Assembly (NCBI RefSeq): GCF_000155635.1
Contig: NZ_DS990556.1
Span: 1,789,079-1,853,078, forward strand
Length of the DNA stretch: 64,000 nt
DNA from: Cyanobium sp. PCC 7001
GTDB lineage: Bacteria > Cyanobacteriota > Cyanobacteriia > PCC-6307 > Cyanobiaceae
Direction: 5' to 3'
Position numbers and translations under genes: made by a program. Under the pieces are notes generated by a model that saw only the letters and a program-made list of their open reading frames with translations, was not told the origin of the DNA and did no database searches. Numbering within the stretch: the first letter of the stretch is position 1; every line of letters begins with the position of its first letter. Positions 46,252-58,119 of the stretch are shown here, piece by piece.

Positions 46252-47229
46252 ATGACCGCAACAGCACCAACCAGGGCAAGGGCCCGACTCGGGAGCCGAG
46301 GCACCCGCCAGCCGGCCTTCATCAACGGTGGAGCCGATGGTCTCCGCCGCGCCGCCGCCCTGCATCTGCCCCGCTCCGGCGAACCCCAGGCCGCCATCAA
46401 GCAGGGCACCCGCTGGGGGACGATCGGCTTCATGGTGGCCATCCACGCGCTCAGCCTGGTGGCGCTGCTGCCCCGGTTCTGGAGTGTGCCGGCCGTGGCC
46501 AGCTTCCTGATCCTCTACTGGGTGACGGCCTGCCTGGGGGTGACCGTGGGGTACCACCGGATGCTCAGCCACCGCGCCTTCCGTGTGCCCCGCTGGCTCG
46601 AGCGCTTCTTCACCACCTGCGGTGCCCTCAGCTGCCAGCACGGCCCGATCGACTGGGTGGGGCTGCACCGCCACCACCACAAGTTCTCCGACACCGAGGT
46701 GGATCACCACAGCAGCCTGCGGGGGTTCTGGTGGAGCCACATGGGCTGGATGTTCCACACGATTCCGGCCATGGCGGCGGTGCCCCGCCTCACCGGTGAT
46801 CTGGCCCGTGATCCCTACTACCGCTGGCTGAACAACTGGTTCCTGCTGCTGCAGCTGCCCCTGGCCGGACTGCTGTTCTGGATCGGCACCGTGACCGGGG
46901 CCGGCGGCTGGGCCCTGGTGCTGTGGGGCATCCCCCTGCGCCTGGTGGTGGTCTACCACTGCACCTGGCTGGTGAATTCCGCCACCCACTGCTGGGGCAG
47001 CGTGTCCCACGACAGCGGCGACCAGTCGCGCAACAACCCCTGGGTGGCTGCCCTCACCTTCGGCGAGGGCTGGCACAACAACCACCACGCCTTCCCCCAC
47101 TCGGCGCGCCATGGCTTCGGCCGCCAGCTCGATCTCACCTGGCAGCACATCCGCCTGATGCGCCGGCTCGGCCTGGCCAGCCAGGTGCGGCTGCCCGCCG
47201 CGGCCGCTCTGCGCAGCCTGCGGGGCTGA
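46252..47229 (+). CDS. Membrane acyl-lipid/acyl-CoA desaturase (copy 2)
   Basis: A 325-residue delta-9-type desaturase from the [17 protein letters not shown]; a TTG at 46231 was not chosen because it lies in the palindrome. His boxes are HRMLSH (about residue 103), HRHHHKFSD (about 140) and HNNHH (about 275). It shares long near-identical blocks with copy 1 ([26 protein letters not shown]), so the two are paralogues. It introduces double bonds in acyl chains using O2 and ferredoxin or cytochrome electrons; in cyanobacteria such enzymes set cold-induced membrane fluidity. A UUCG-loop hairpin lies just after its stop. Confidence 0.95.
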   Translation: MTATAPTRARARLGSRGTRQPAFINGGADGLRRAAALHLPRSGEPQAAIKQGTRWGTIGFMVAIHALSLVALLPRFWSVPAVASFLILYWVTACLGVTVGYHRMLSHRAFRVPRWLERFFTTCGALSCQHGPIDWVGLHRHHHKFSDTEVDHHSSLRGFWWSHMGWMFHTIPAMAAVPRLTGDLARDPYYRWLNNWFLLLQLPLAGLLFWIGTVTGAGGWALVLWGIPLRLVVVYHCTWLVNSATHCWGSVSHDSGDQSRNNPWVAALTFGEGWHNNHHAFPHSARHGFGRQLDLTWQHIRLMRRLGLASQVRLPAAAALRSLRG

Positions 47230-47238
47230 ATCCGGCAC

Positions 47239-47256
47239 GGCCGGCTTCGGCCGGCC
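47239..47256 (+). terminator. GC hairpin with TTCG tetraloop after desaturase copy 2
   Basis: Perfect 7-bp stem GGCCGGC / GCCGGCC closed by TTCG, ten bases after the desaturase stop. There is no T-run behind it, so it may be a weak terminator or an mRNA 3'-end stabiliser. Confidence 0.5.
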
Positions 47257-47308
47257 CTGTCACGTAGATTGGCCGATCGGCTCGCGATCAGACACCCGTA
47301 CTTCTCCC

Positions 47309-47767
47309 ATGGCCAAGCGCGTTCAAGTCGTACTCAGCGAAGATGTCCTCAGCCTGGGCAAGGACGGCGATCTGGTGGAAGTGGCCCCTGGCTACGCCCG
47401 CAACTTCCTGCTCCCCACCGGCAAGGCGGTGCCCCTCACCCCAGCGGTGCTGCGGCAGGTGGAAGCCCGCCGCGCCAAGGAGGCCGAGCGCCAGGCCGCC
47501 CTGCGGGCGGAGGCCGAGGCCTTCCGCACCGCCCTGGCCACCATCGGCCGCTTCACGGTGAAGAAGCAGACCGGCGGCGATGACGTGCTGTTCGGCACCG
47601 TGACCAACGGCGATGTGGCCGAGGCCATCGAGGCCGCCACCAAGAAGGACGTGGACCGTCGCCACATCCTGGTGCCCGAGATCCACCGCACCGGCTCCTA
47701 CAAGGTGCAGGTGAAGCTGCACCCCGAGGTGGTGGCCGAGATCAACCTCGAAGTGGTGAGCCACTGA
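47309..47767 (+). CDS. rplI: 50S ribosomal protein L9
   Basis: A 152-residue large-subunit protein. The N-terminal rRNA-binding domain begins [20 protein letters not shown] and contains [19 protein letters not shown], the L9 signature. A helical connector ([20 protein letters not shown]) leads to the C-terminal domain ending in [15 protein letters not shown]. Length and motifs are standard. It is followed by dnaB, the usual bacterial order. Confidence 0.98.
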   Translation: MAKRVQVVLSEDVLSLGKDGDLVEVAPGYARNFLLPTGKAVPLTPAVLRQVEARRAKEAERQAALRAEAEAFRTALATIGRFTVKKQTGGDDVLFGTVTNGDVAEAIEAATKKDVDRRHILVPEIHRTGSYKVQVKLHPEVVAEINLEVVSH

Positions 47768-47900
47768 GCCCGGCCGCCCGGTTCAACCGCGCCTCAAGAC
47801 CGGCCCCCATCCCCTCGATCCAGGGGCGCCAGAATGACGGACCAACGCCGTGGGCCCCTGCCGGGCCGGCGGTGCCAGCCAGCCAGCGAGCCGTGCAGCA

Positions 47901-49316
47901 ATGGTGAGCGTGCCTGTCAGCGACCGTGATGCCGACGGCGAGGGCGCCCGGCCTGGTCCCAGGCGGGCACGGCTGCGGGATGAGGCCAGCTTCGAGGCCC
48001 TGCCCGATTCGGTGCCGCCCCAGAACCTGGAGGCCGAGGAGGCGGTGCTGGGCGGCGTGCTGCTCGACCCCGACGCCATCGGCCGGGTGGCCGATGTGCT
48101 GCAGCCGGAGGCCTTCTACCTGAGCGCCCACCGGGAGATCTACCGCACCGCCCTGATGCTGCACAGCCAGGGCAAGCCCACTGACCTCACCGCCATGACC
48201 GCCTGGCTGGCGGACACCGGCCTGCTGGAGAAAGTGGGCGGCAGCGGCCGGCTGGTGGAGCTCGTGGAGCGCACGATCTCCACCGCCTCGATCGACCAGG
48301 TGGCCCGCCTGGTGATGGACAAGTTCCTGAGGCGCCAGCTGATCCGCTCCGGCAACGAGGTGATCCAGCTGGGCTTCGACCAGAGCAAGCCCATGGAGCA
48401 GGTGCTCGATGAGGCCGAGCAGAAGATCTTCGCCATCAGCCAGGAGAAGCCCAGCCAGGGGCTCACCCCCACCGCCGAGATCCTCACCAGCACCTTCAAC
48501 GAGATCGAGAGCCGCTCGCTCGGCACCTCGGTGGCCGGCATTCCGGTGAACTTCTACGACCTGGACGCCATCACCCAGGGGCTGCAGCGCAGCGACCTGA
48601 TCATCGTCGCCGGCCGGCCGGCGATGGGGAAGACCTCGATCGTGCTGAACATCGCCAAGAACGTGGCCCAGCTGCACAGCCTGCCGGTGTGCGTGTTCTC
48701 CCTGGAGATGAGCAAGGAACAGCTCACCTACCGACTGCTGGCGATGGAGGTGGGCATCGAGAGCGGCCGGCTGCGCACGGGCCGGCTGCAGCAGGAGGAG
48801 TGGCCGCTGCTGGGACAGGGCATCAACACCCTGGGGCAGCTTCCGATCTTCATCGACGACAAGCCCAATGCCGGCGTGCTGGAGATGCGCTCGCTCTGCC
48901 GCCGGCTGATGGCCGAAAGCGGCAAGGAGCTCGGGCTGATCGTGATCGACTACCTGCAGCTGATGGAGGGCTCCACCCCCGACAACCGGGTGCAGGAACT
49001 CTCGCGCATCACCCGGGGCCTCAAGGGCATGGCGCGGGAACTCAACGTGCCGGTGATGGCCCTCTCCCAGCTCAGCCGGGGGGTGGAATCGCGCACGAAC
49101 AAGCGTCCGATGCTGAGCGACCTGCGCGAGTCGGGCTCCATCGAGCAGGACGCCGACCTGGTGCTGATGATCTACCGGGACGAGTACTACAACCCGGAGA
49201 CGCCGGACCGCGGCATCACCGAGGTGATCGTGACCAAGCACCGCAACGGGCCGGTGGGCACGGTGAAGCTGCTGTTCGAGCCCCAGTTCACCCGGTTCCG
49301 CAACCTGGCGGCCTGA
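47901..49316 (+). CDS. dnaB: Replicative DNA helicase DnaB
   Basis: Hexameric helicase that unwinds the chromosome at the fork. It has 471 residues from the ATG MVSVPVSDRDADGEG, which precedes an unstructured leader; the conserved part starts at PDSVPPQNLEAEEAVLGGVL. The C-terminal RecA domain has Walker A AGRPAMGKTSIVLNIA (about residue 238) and Walker B LIVIDYLQLM (about 347), plus FSLEMSKEQL and VMALSQLSRGVE. No intein is present. The stop overlaps the next gene start (TGATG). Confidence 0.98.
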   Translation: MVSVPVSDRDADGEGARPGPRRARLRDEASFEALPDSVPPQNLEAEEAVLGGVLLDPDAIGRVADVLQPEAFYLSAHREIYRTALMLHSQGKPTDLTAMTAWLADTGLLEKVGGSGRLVELVERTISTASIDQVARLVMDKFLRRQLIRSGNEVIQLGFDQSKPMEQVLDEAEQKIFAISQEKPSQGLTPTAEILTSTFNEIESRSLGTSVAGIPVNFYDLDAITQGLQRSDLIIVAGRPAMGKTSIVLNIAKNVAQLHSLPVCVFSLEMSKEQLTYRLLAMEVGIESGRLRTGRLQQEEWPLLGQGINTLGQLPIFIDDKPNAGVLEMRSLCRRLMAESGKELGLIVIDYLQLMEGSTPDNRVQELSRITRGLKGMARELNVPVMALSQLSRGVESRTNKRPMLSDLRESGSIEQDADLVLMIYRDEYYNPETPDRGITEVIVTKHRNGPVGTVKLLFEPQFTRFRNLAA

Positions 49317-50074
49317 TGCCGGTGCCGATCCCGGTGTTCACCGTGTTCAGCGGCCGCACCTACGCGCCGGCGTACGTGGAGCGGCTGCAGCGGATGCTGG
49401 CGCGCCACCTGCCCGAGCCCCACCAGCTCACCGTGCTGTGCGACGCGGCCAACCAGCCGGCCATGGCCAGCCTGGGGCTGCCCCATCGCGGCCTGCAGGA
49501 GCGGGGCCTGCAGGGCTTCTGCAGCAAGATCCAGCTGTTCGATCCAGATCTCACCGGCACCGAACCCTTCCTGTATTTCGACATCACCCTGGTGGTGCGC
49601 TCCAGCCTGGCGCCGCTGCTGGCGTTCGGGGCCGGCAGCGGCGCCGAGCTGGTGGGCGTGCGCGACTGGAACTACCCCACCCTCAACTCCTGCCTCATGC
49701 GGCTCAAGCCCGGGGCCGCCACGTCCCGGGTGTGGCAGGCGTACCTGGACGGGGAAGACCATGGCACCCCGGGCCCCAACCAGAACTTCATCCACCGGGT
49801 GCTGCGGCGCCACTGCCCCGAGGCGCTCGGCTTCTGGCCGGACGGGCTGGTGGCCTCCTACCGGGGGCTGCGCAAGCTGGCCCGCCGCGATCCTGGCGCC
49901 GCCAAGCAGGCCCGCCGGGCCGCCTGCGTGCTCAAGTTCCACGGCAGGCCGCGGCCCCACGAGGTGCTGCGTCCCTGGCGCCATCCCACCCAGACGGTGC
50001 TGAAGAACCCGGATCGGCCCGACCTGTGGGGTTACCTCGCCGGTGACATCACCGAGCACTGGCTGCTGAGCTGA
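49316..50074 (+). CDS. Glycosyltransferase-like protein
   Basis: A 252-residue soluble protein resembling nucleotide-sugar transferases. An early strand-helix unit ([20 protein letters not shown]) and the segment [20 protein letters not shown] contain a short acidic FD motif like the DxD metal site of GT8-type enzymes. [16 protein letters not shown] resembles the acceptor-loop region. The exact family and product are unknown. Its ATG overlaps the dnaB stop by one base, so expression is coupled to dnaB, an odd partner that probably reflects compaction. Confidence 0.65.
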   Translation: MPVPIPVFTVFSGRTYAPAYVERLQRMLARHLPEPHQLTVLCDAANQPAMASLGLPHRGLQERGLQGFCSKIQLFDPDLTGTEPFLYFDITLVVRSSLAPLLAFGAGSGAELVGVRDWNYPTLNSCLMRLKPGAATSRVWQAYLDGEDHGTPGPNQNFIHRVLRRHCPEALGFWPDGLVASYRGLRKLARRDPGAAKQARRAACVLKFHGRPRPHEVLRPWRHPTQTVLKNPDRPDLWGYLAGDITEHWLLS

Positions 50075-50154
50075 GCCGGCTCCGCCAAGCCCTCGCTGCC
50101 GGTGCCCGCCATACTCGGGATCAGGCTGCCCCTTGTCCTCCACCCGCGCCGGCG

Positions 50155-53275
<3,121 letters not shown>

Positions 53276-53369
53276 GCCGGGCGAGGCGTTTCCACCCCCA
53301 CCACCGCCCAACCGCTGCCCAGCTGCCCAGCCACCCATCCGAACCCAGCCCTCCATCGCCGCATCGCCC

Positions 53370-54254
53370 TTGTCCCCGCTCGAGCTGCTCAGTGACAGCC
53401 GCTGCTTCGGCGGTTCCCAACGCCGTTACCGCCACCAGTCCCGGGAGCTGGCCTGCTCCATGGTGTTCGGGGTGTTTCTGCCACCGGCCGCCCTGCAGGG
53501 CGCACAGGTGCCGGCGGTGTACTGGCTCTCGGGGCTCACCTGCACCGACGAGAACATGGCCCAGAAAGCCGGGGCCCAGCGGCTGGCGGCCGAGCTGGGG
53601 CTGGCCCTGGTGCTGCCCGACACCAGTCCCCGCGGGGCGGCGGTGCCGGACGATCCCGACGGCGGCTGGGACTTCGGCCACGGCGCCGGCTTCTACGTGG
53701 ATGCCACCGAGGCCCCCTGGAGCCGGCACTACCGCATGCACAGCTACGTGGTGGAGGAGCTGCCCCGGCTGGTGGAAGCGGAGCTGCCCCTCACGCCGCG
53801 GCGCAGCATCTGCGGCCACTCCATGGGCGGCCATGGCGCCCTGGTGGCGGCCCTGCGCCATCCCGGCCGCTACGGCGCCGTGTCCGCCTTCGCCCCGATC
53901 GCCAACCCCAGCGCCTGCCCCTGGGGGCAGAAGGCCTTCACCCATCTGCTGGGGCCGGATCCGGCCACCTGGCAAGGCTGGGATGCCGCGGCCCTGCTGC
54001 GCGCGGGGCACCGGGCACTCGGCCCGGATGGCGACACCCCCCTGCCGATCCTGGTGGACCAGGGAACGGCCGATCCCTTCCTCCAGAGCCAGCTCCACCC
54101 CGAAGCTCTCCGCGAGGCCGCCGCTGCAGCAGGCCAGCCGCTGGAGCTGCGGCTGCAGGAGGGCTACGACCACAGCTACTACGGCATCGCCAGCTTCATC
54201 GCCGACCATCTGGCCTGGCACGCCAGGGCCCTTCTGGGGCCGCTGCAACCCTGA
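53370..54254 (+). CDS. fghA: S-formylglutathione hydrolase
   Basis: Hydrolyses S-formylglutathione to formate and glutathione. About 294 residues from a TTG at 53370 (MSPLELLSDSRCFGG); no ATG or GTG gives a full N-terminus. This is an alpha/beta-hydrolase of the esterase D family: nucleophile Ser in CGHSMGGHGAL (about residue 148), oxyanion region WLSGLTCTDENM, the Asp in LVDQGTADPFL and His in YDHSYYGIASF. All triad residues are present. With the preceding dehydrogenase it completes glutathione-dependent formaldehyde detoxification. Confidence 0.95.
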   Translation: MSPLELLSDSRCFGGSQRRYRHQSRELACSMVFGVFLPPAALQGAQVPAVYWLSGLTCTDENMAQKAGAQRLAAELGLALVLPDTSPRGAAVPDDPDGGWDFGHGAGFYVDATEAPWSRHYRMHSYVVEELPRLVEAELPLTPRRSICGHSMGGHGALVAALRHPGRYGAVSAFAPIANPSACPWGQKAFTHLLGPDPATWQGWDAAALLRAGHRALGPDGDTPLPILVDQGTADPFLQSQLHPEALREAAAAAGQPLELRLQEGYDHSYYGIASFIADHLAWHARALLGPLQP

Positions 54255-54272
54255 TGTCAGCCCCGAATGAGC

Positions 54273-54288
54273 CAGCCGGGAACGGCTG
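54273..54288 (+). terminator. Short hairpin after the S-formylglutathione hydrolase gene
   Basis: CAGCCG-GGAA-CGGCTG, a perfect 6-bp stem with a GNRA-type loop, 19 bases after the stop. No T-run follows, so a terminator role is only suggested. Confidence 0.35.
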
Positions 54289-54358
54289 CTGTAGCAAGCA
54301 AGTCGACAGGACTGGGGATGAGCGGTAAGACTGAAATGGATACCCCGTAGGAGCCCCC

Positions 54359-54748
54359 ATGCCGCTCTCCAGCCGCTATCGGCCCAGGAGACTGCGCCGC
54401 AACCAGGTTCCCTTGAACAGCGCGGGAATCAACGCCGAACTGGTGCACGAAGGGCAGACCCTCCATCACGGCATCGTGTGGGACCTCAGCTGGGCCGGGG
54501 CCTGCCTGCTGGTCAAGGCCAAGCAGCCGCTGCCTGCGCGGCAGGGGATCCAGCTGCTGCTCTATCCCTCGATCGGCCTCGGCGAGGTATGCGTCGTGGC
54601 GGAGACCATCTGGTGCCAGATCCACGGCGACCAGTGCTTCGTGGGCCTGCGCTTCCTTCAGGAGGCGGTGATGCAGGGCAGCTTCCTGCACCGCTACCTG
54701 GGGGACGAGGGCGGCGGCAACGGCACAGCCACCCTGCAGGCCGCCTGA
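54359..54748 (+). CDS. PilZ-domain protein
   Basis: A 129-residue single-domain protein likely to bind cyclic di-GMP. The two contact motifs are an RxxxR in the basic N-terminus (RRLRR, residues 9-13) and DLSWAGACL (the D/NxSxxG motif, about residues 42-50), followed by the beta-barrel ending in CFVGLRFLQEAVMQG. PilZ proteins act in motility, exopolysaccharide or regulation. An AGGAG ribosome site precedes the ATG by five bases (54349-54353). A strong hairpin follows its stop. Confidence 0.88.
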   Translation: MPLSSRYRPRRLRRNQVPLNSAGINAELVHEGQTLHHGIVWDLSWAGACLLVKAKQPLPARQGIQLLLYPSIGLGEVCVVAETIWCQIHGDQCFVGLRFLQEAVMQGSFLHRYLGDEGGGNGTATLQAA

Positions 54749-54761
54749 GGCTGCTCCTGAA

Positions 54762-54800
54762 CCGCCAACCTTCCGCCTCGTCAATCCGGAAAGTTGGCGG
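54762..54800. terminator. Long imperfect inverted repeat after the PilZ gene
   Basis: CCGCCAACCTTCCG and CGGAAAGTTGGCGG form 14-bp arms with one mismatch around an 11-base loop, beginning 14 bases after the PilZ stop. There is no clear T-run on either strand. The structure covers the TTG at 54794 that would otherwise be the first start of the next frame. Confidence 0.6.
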
Positions 54801-54895
54801 TAAGGTTGGCGCCACTTGTCACCGGGGCGGCCGTGACGGCGGTTCGAGGCATACCCACCTCCCGTGCGTACTGGGAGCTGCGCGCCGAGCAGGTG

Positions 54896-55705
54896 ATGAA
54901 CAACGTGTTCTCACCCGACGCCGCCATTGACGTCGAGATCTGCGAGACACCGCCGCCGCTGTCGGGCGGCCCTCCGCTGGAGCCGGCCAGCCAGATCTCT
55001 GAATCGCCGATTCCCCCCTCCGCCCGGTCCAGCAGCCGCCAGGGCAGCCGGACCCACCCACACCACCAGGGCTCAGCCAGCTTCTCGCCCTCCCTGATCC
55101 TGGCCAGCGTCAGCATCACGGTGACCCTGCTCTCCGGCCTCGGGCTGATCGCCCTGAATGTGTGGAACCAGAGTCAGCAGGCGATCCGTCAGGAGCGCAA
55201 CATGCTGATGATCGAGCGGCTCCGCACCATGGGCCCCGTGGCCGCCGAGCCGGCTTCCACCCCGCCCGCCACCCTCGCCGGCGGTGTGGATCCCGCAGCC
55301 GCAGACAATGGCCTGCCGCCACCGCCACCGGCTGAGCCCTGGATGGAGGAGCTGGCCACCCTGCCGGCCAGCAGCGCCCCTTCTGCCAACGTGCTCAAGG
55401 TTCCCATGAGCAGCCGGGTGGGGAGCCCGGCGCCTGCAGCCACCGGTTCCGGACGCAGCAGCACCCCCTCGGGCGGTGCCGGAGCCTCGGGCGGCGGCGG
55501 CGACGCCCCCCACCTGGTGGGGGTGGTGCAGGCCCAGGGCCAGGGCGGCTCCGCCATCTTCCAGATCGGCAACGCCTCCACCAGCGCGGCGGTGGGGGAG
55601 ACGATCGGCAGTTCGGGCTGGCGGCTCCGCTCGGCCCAGGGCGACCACGTCGTGATCGAGCGTGGCGGGGAGCAGCGCAAGGTGAGCATCAGCGGCGGCA
55701 GCTGA
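54896..55705 (+). CDS. Bitopic membrane protein with secretion/pilus-like C-terminal domain
   Basis: About 269 residues from the ATG MNNVFSPDAAIDVEI; GTG codons upstream could add up to about 22 residues. It has a disordered cytoplasmic part, one membrane helix (about residues 62-84, LILASVSITVTLLSGLGLIAL), a long Pro/Ser/Gly-rich linker, and a C-terminal beta domain of about 60 residues (LVGVVQAQGQGGSAIFQIGN, GSSGWRLRSAQGDHVVIERG). The layout and final domain recall GspC/PilP-type inner-membrane proteins of type II secretion or type IV pili, but the match is by pattern only. It follows the PilZ gene. Its end overlaps the convergent glycosyltransferase by 17 bp. Confidence 0.65.
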   Translation: MNNVFSPDAAIDVEICETPPPLSGGPPLEPASQISESPIPPSARSSSRQGSRTHPHHQGSASFSPSLILASVSITVTLLSGLGLIALNVWNQSQQAIRQERNMLMIERLRTMGPVAAEPASTPPATLAGGVDPAAADNGLPPPPPAEPWMEELATLPASSAPSANVLKVPMSSRVGSPAPAATGSGRSSTPSGGAGASGGGGDAPHLVGVVQAQGQGGSAIFQIGNASTSAAVGETIGSSGWRLRSAQGDHVVIERGGEQRKVSISGGS

Positions 55706-56795
55706 GTTCACCGGCCATCAGGGCCCCATACACCGCGTTGATCGCCTCGGCCTCGGCCTGGAGCGAGTGACGGGCCACCGCCCGCTGGCGGGCCCTCAGC
55801 CCCATGGCCTCCAGCTCATCGGGGTGATCCAGCAGCCAGAGCAGTTCCCGCGTCAGCGAGGCGGCGCTGCCGGTGTCGAAGCGGCGACCGACCTCGGCGT
55901 CGATCAGCTCGGGCCACACCCCTGCCTGGGAGGTGAGCACGGCACAGCCGCAGGCCATGGCCTCCAGAGGCGTCAGCCCGAAACCCTCCCGCCGCGAGGC
56001 CGCCACGCAGAGGCTGGTGCAGCGGTAGCAGTCCCGAACGGTGTCGCGATCGAGATCGCCCAGAAACTGGATCCGCTTCTCCAGCCCCGCCGCCGCGATC
56101 CGCTGCTGCAGCCGCTCCAGAAAGGGCCGATCCGCCGGCTGCACCAGGCCGGTGAAGAAGGCCCCGTAGCCGGGCCGCGCCGGCAGGGCGGCGATCAGGG
56201 CCTCCACCACCAGATCGGTGCCCTTGCTGGGCCGCAGGCGCCCGAAGCAGCCGATCAGCCGCAGGTCGGCCCCATCACCGCCACTCAGCAGCGGCAGAAG
56301 CACCCGGGGAGGGGAGGCGCGCCGGTGCGGCCCGACACCACCCGGGCTGTAGAAGGCGGTGTCGACCCCATGGTGGATCGTGGCGCTGACGCAGCCAGGC
56401 GGCAGAAAGGCCGCCGAGCGCCCCGACGTGGCAATCACCCCGTCGCAGCGGCGGATCAGCCAGCGCAGCACAGGGCCGGGCCGCTTCGGGGCGGCCGAGG
56501 TGAAGAGCAGCCGCCAGGGCTGCCGCAGCACCGACCGCAGCAGCAGCCCCACCAGAATCTCCCCATCCCGGCGGGCATGCCACACCCGCCAGCGGTGCCC
56601 GGCCGGCCGACCCCAGCCCTGCCCCAGCAGATCCAGCCAGCCCATTGCCGCGGGCAGGCCCAGCTGGCCGGTGTCGAGCAGGCCGATCGCCAGAGTGCGG
56701 CGCTGCAACGGCAGGAGGGCGCGCACGGTGGCCGACACGCCCGTGTAGCGGCGGTGCAGGTTGGCCACGACCACCGGAGGCAGCACCTGGGTCAT
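55689..56795 (-). CDS. Glycosyltransferase family 4 protein
   Basis: A 368-residue GT-B-fold enzyme from the ATG MTQVLPPVVVANLHRR. An N-terminal Rossmann half with VSATVRALLPLQ is followed by a nucleotide-binding half with GCFGRLRPSKGTDLVVEAL, a loop around VRDCYRCTSLCVAAS, and the diagnostic EGFGLTPLEAMACGCAVL (the EX7E motif). C-terminal GRRFDTGSAASL and a closing helix complete the fold. Such enzymes build lipopolysaccharide or exopolysaccharide; the local N-terminus resembles mannosyl/glucosyl core transferases. It is divergent from the chorismate lyase gene. Confidence 0.88.
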   Translation of the reverse strand: MTQVLPPVVVANLHRRYTGVSATVRALLPLQRRTLAIGLLDTGQLGLPAAMGWLDLLGQGWGRPAGHRWRVWHARRDGEILVGLLLRSVLRQPWRLLFTSAAPKRPGPVLRWLIRRCDGVIATSGRSAAFLPPGCVSATIHHGVDTAFYSPGGVGPHRRASPPRVLLPLLSGGDGADLRLIGCFGRLRPSKGTDLVVEALIAALPARPGYGAFFTGLVQPADRPFLERLQQRIAAAGLEKRIQFLGDLDRDTVRDCYRCTSLCVAASRREGFGLTPLEAMACGCAVLTSQAGVWPELIDAEVGRRFDTGSAASLTRELLWLLDHPDELEAMGLRARQRAVARHSLQAEAEAINAVYGALMAGELSCRR

Positions 56796-56851
56796 GGCCG
56801 CGGCCGCCCTCTGGCGATTTCTAGGGTAATGAGCCCTGGTGGAGGAGTCTG

Positions 56852-57463
56852 ATGCCGGTGGCTGCCCCAGCTCCATCGCCGACGCTGCTGTGGCAGACCG
56901 CCCTCGTGCAGGGAGCACTGCGCCAGGGCTGCTGTGGAGAGCTCACCGGCCCTTGGCGGCTGCTGCTGCTGGGCGACGGCAGTCCCACCCGCCATCTGGA
57001 ATCCCTCACCGGGTTGCCGGTGGAGATCGAGCTGGTGGCCATGGGCCTGCAGCGGCCGGACGACGGCGCCAGGCCCCCCGCGGAGGTGGAGGAACTGGCG
57101 GAACCCCTGATCCGGCGCCAGGTGTGGCTGCGCTGCGGGCCCCACACCCTGGCCTGGGCCGAGAGCTGGTGGAATCAGCAGCGGGCCGAGGAGCACCTGC
57201 AGCAGCGTGACCAGCCGATCTGGCGCAGCCTCACCAGCAACCGCGCCGAGCTGTTCCGGGAAGTGGACGGGCTCGGCCAGGTGGACGCCCTCTGGCTGGC
57301 GCAGCGCTTCGGCCAGCCGGGGCCGTTCTGGAGCCGTCACTACCGCTTCTTCCGAGGGGGCCAGCCCCTCACGGTGATCCGCGAGGTGTTCTCACCAGAA
57401 CTGGAGCAGTGGCTCGGGCCTGCCCTGCCGGCCTGGTCGGCCGCGGCACAGGCCGGCATCTAG
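56852..57463 (+). CDS. Chorismate lyase (DUF98 type)
   Basis: Converts chorismate to 4-hydroxybenzoate and pyruvate, the first step of plastoquinone head-group synthesis in cyanobacteria. It has 203 residues. Family patterns are GDGSPTRHLESLTGLPVEIE, REVWLRC-like RRQVWLRCG, and the C-terminal WSRHYRFFRGGQPLTVIREV, where Arg and the late Glu are expected in catalysis. A GGAGGAG ribosome site lies four bases before the ATG (56841-56847). It is divergent from the glycosyltransferase with a 56-bp gap that is locally AT-richer. Confidence 0.85.
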   Translation: MPVAAPAPSPTLLWQTALVQGALRQGCCGELTGPWRLLLLGDGSPTRHLESLTGLPVEIELVAMGLQRPDDGARPPAEVEELAEPLIRRQVWLRCGPHTLAWAESWWNQQRAEEHLQQRDQPIWRSLTSNRAELFREVDGLGQVDALWLAQRFGQPGPFWSRHYRFFRGGQPLTVIREVFSPELEQWLGPALPAWSAAAQAGI

Positions 57464-57518
57464 CGATATGTCAATTTGCAAACTTGGTAACAGCTTGCTA
57501 CTGCTCAGGCTTGACGGA

Positions 57519-57546
57519 TTGACAGCCCTGAGTTCCTTCTGATCAT
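57519..57546 (+). promoter_or_regulatory. Possible sigma70-type promoter
   Basis: A perfect TTGACA (57519-57524) is followed 16 bases later by GATCAT (57541-57546), in an AT-rich 122-bp gap between chorismate lyase and the next gene. A related TTGACG lies at 57511 and an 8-bp palindrome TTTGCAAA at 57475-57482. The -10 box is weak. Confidence 0.35.
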
Positions 57547-57585
57547 GGGTGCCATGTTCTCGCAGGCATCCGCCCCGGCAGCCCC

Positions 57586-58119
57586 ATGGCCCAGCCCTCC
57601 CCCCTCCATCACGGTTCTCCTCCCCAGCCCGAGTGGCTGAGCCTCACCGAACTCGGCCGGCTCTACGGCATCTCCGCCGTGCTCTGCGGCCGCCAGCTCA
57701 GCGCCGCGGGCCTGCGCCAGGACAACGGGGCCCCCACCGCCCACGCCCTGGGCCACGGCCTGGCCCTGCTCGCCCATCCGCGCGCCCACCACCGCAGCGC
57801 CCTCTGGCATCGCCAGGCCTGCGGCACGATCCTGGAGCGCCAGGGGCTGCAGCCGGTGGCTCAGAACCGGCTCGTGCAACTCTGGGCCGATCTGCTCGAA
57901 GCCCTGCTCAGCGATTCCGGCGCCATCAGCACCTCCCCGGAGGAGATGGCCGCCGAGATGCCGAGCGAACTGGTGGGTTCGGTGAACCTGGAGCTGCGGC
58001 AGCGCGGCAGCGGCTTCACCGTGGCGAGCCCCCGGCGGCGCAGCCAGCCGAACCGTGCTCAGCCGAGCCGCAAGCCTTCGGCCTGTTTGCGGGCCCGCTC
58101 CAGCATCTCCCGCAGCTGA
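57586..58119 (+). CDS. Hypothetical protein with helix-turn-helix-like N-terminus
   Basis: A 177-residue protein of unknown function. Residues about 16-60 (EWLSLTELGRLYGISAVLCG, RQLSAAGLRQDNG) resemble the N-terminal module of phage-type or KilA-like regulators and may bind DNA. The middle contains HRQACGTILERQGLQPV and a Leu-rich helix. The last 25 residues are Arg/Ser-rich and overlap the end of the convergent DUF1269 gene by 61 bp, so the real stop may be functionally unimportant. It has the candidate promoter upstream. Confidence 0.6.
   Translation: MAQPSPLHHGSPPQPEWLSLTELGRLYGISAVLCGRQLSAAGLRQDNGAPTAHALGHGLALLAHPRAHHRSALWHRQACGTILERQGLQPVAQNRLVQLWADLLEALLSDSGAISTSPEEMAAEMPSELVGSVNLELRQRGSGFTVASPRRRSQPNRAQPSRKPSACLRARSSISRS

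Noticed and set aside
47239-47256. A tRNA or riboswitch ahead of rplI
   Set aside because: The 79-bp gap contains only a simple UUCG hairpin; no cloverleaf or conserved riboswitch core could be found.
54794-54895. TTG at 54794 as the start of the bitopic membrane protein
   Set aside because: The codon lies inside a strong hairpin, has no ribosome site, and the added residues show no conserved character. Starts at 54896 or at GTG codons just before it are more plausible.
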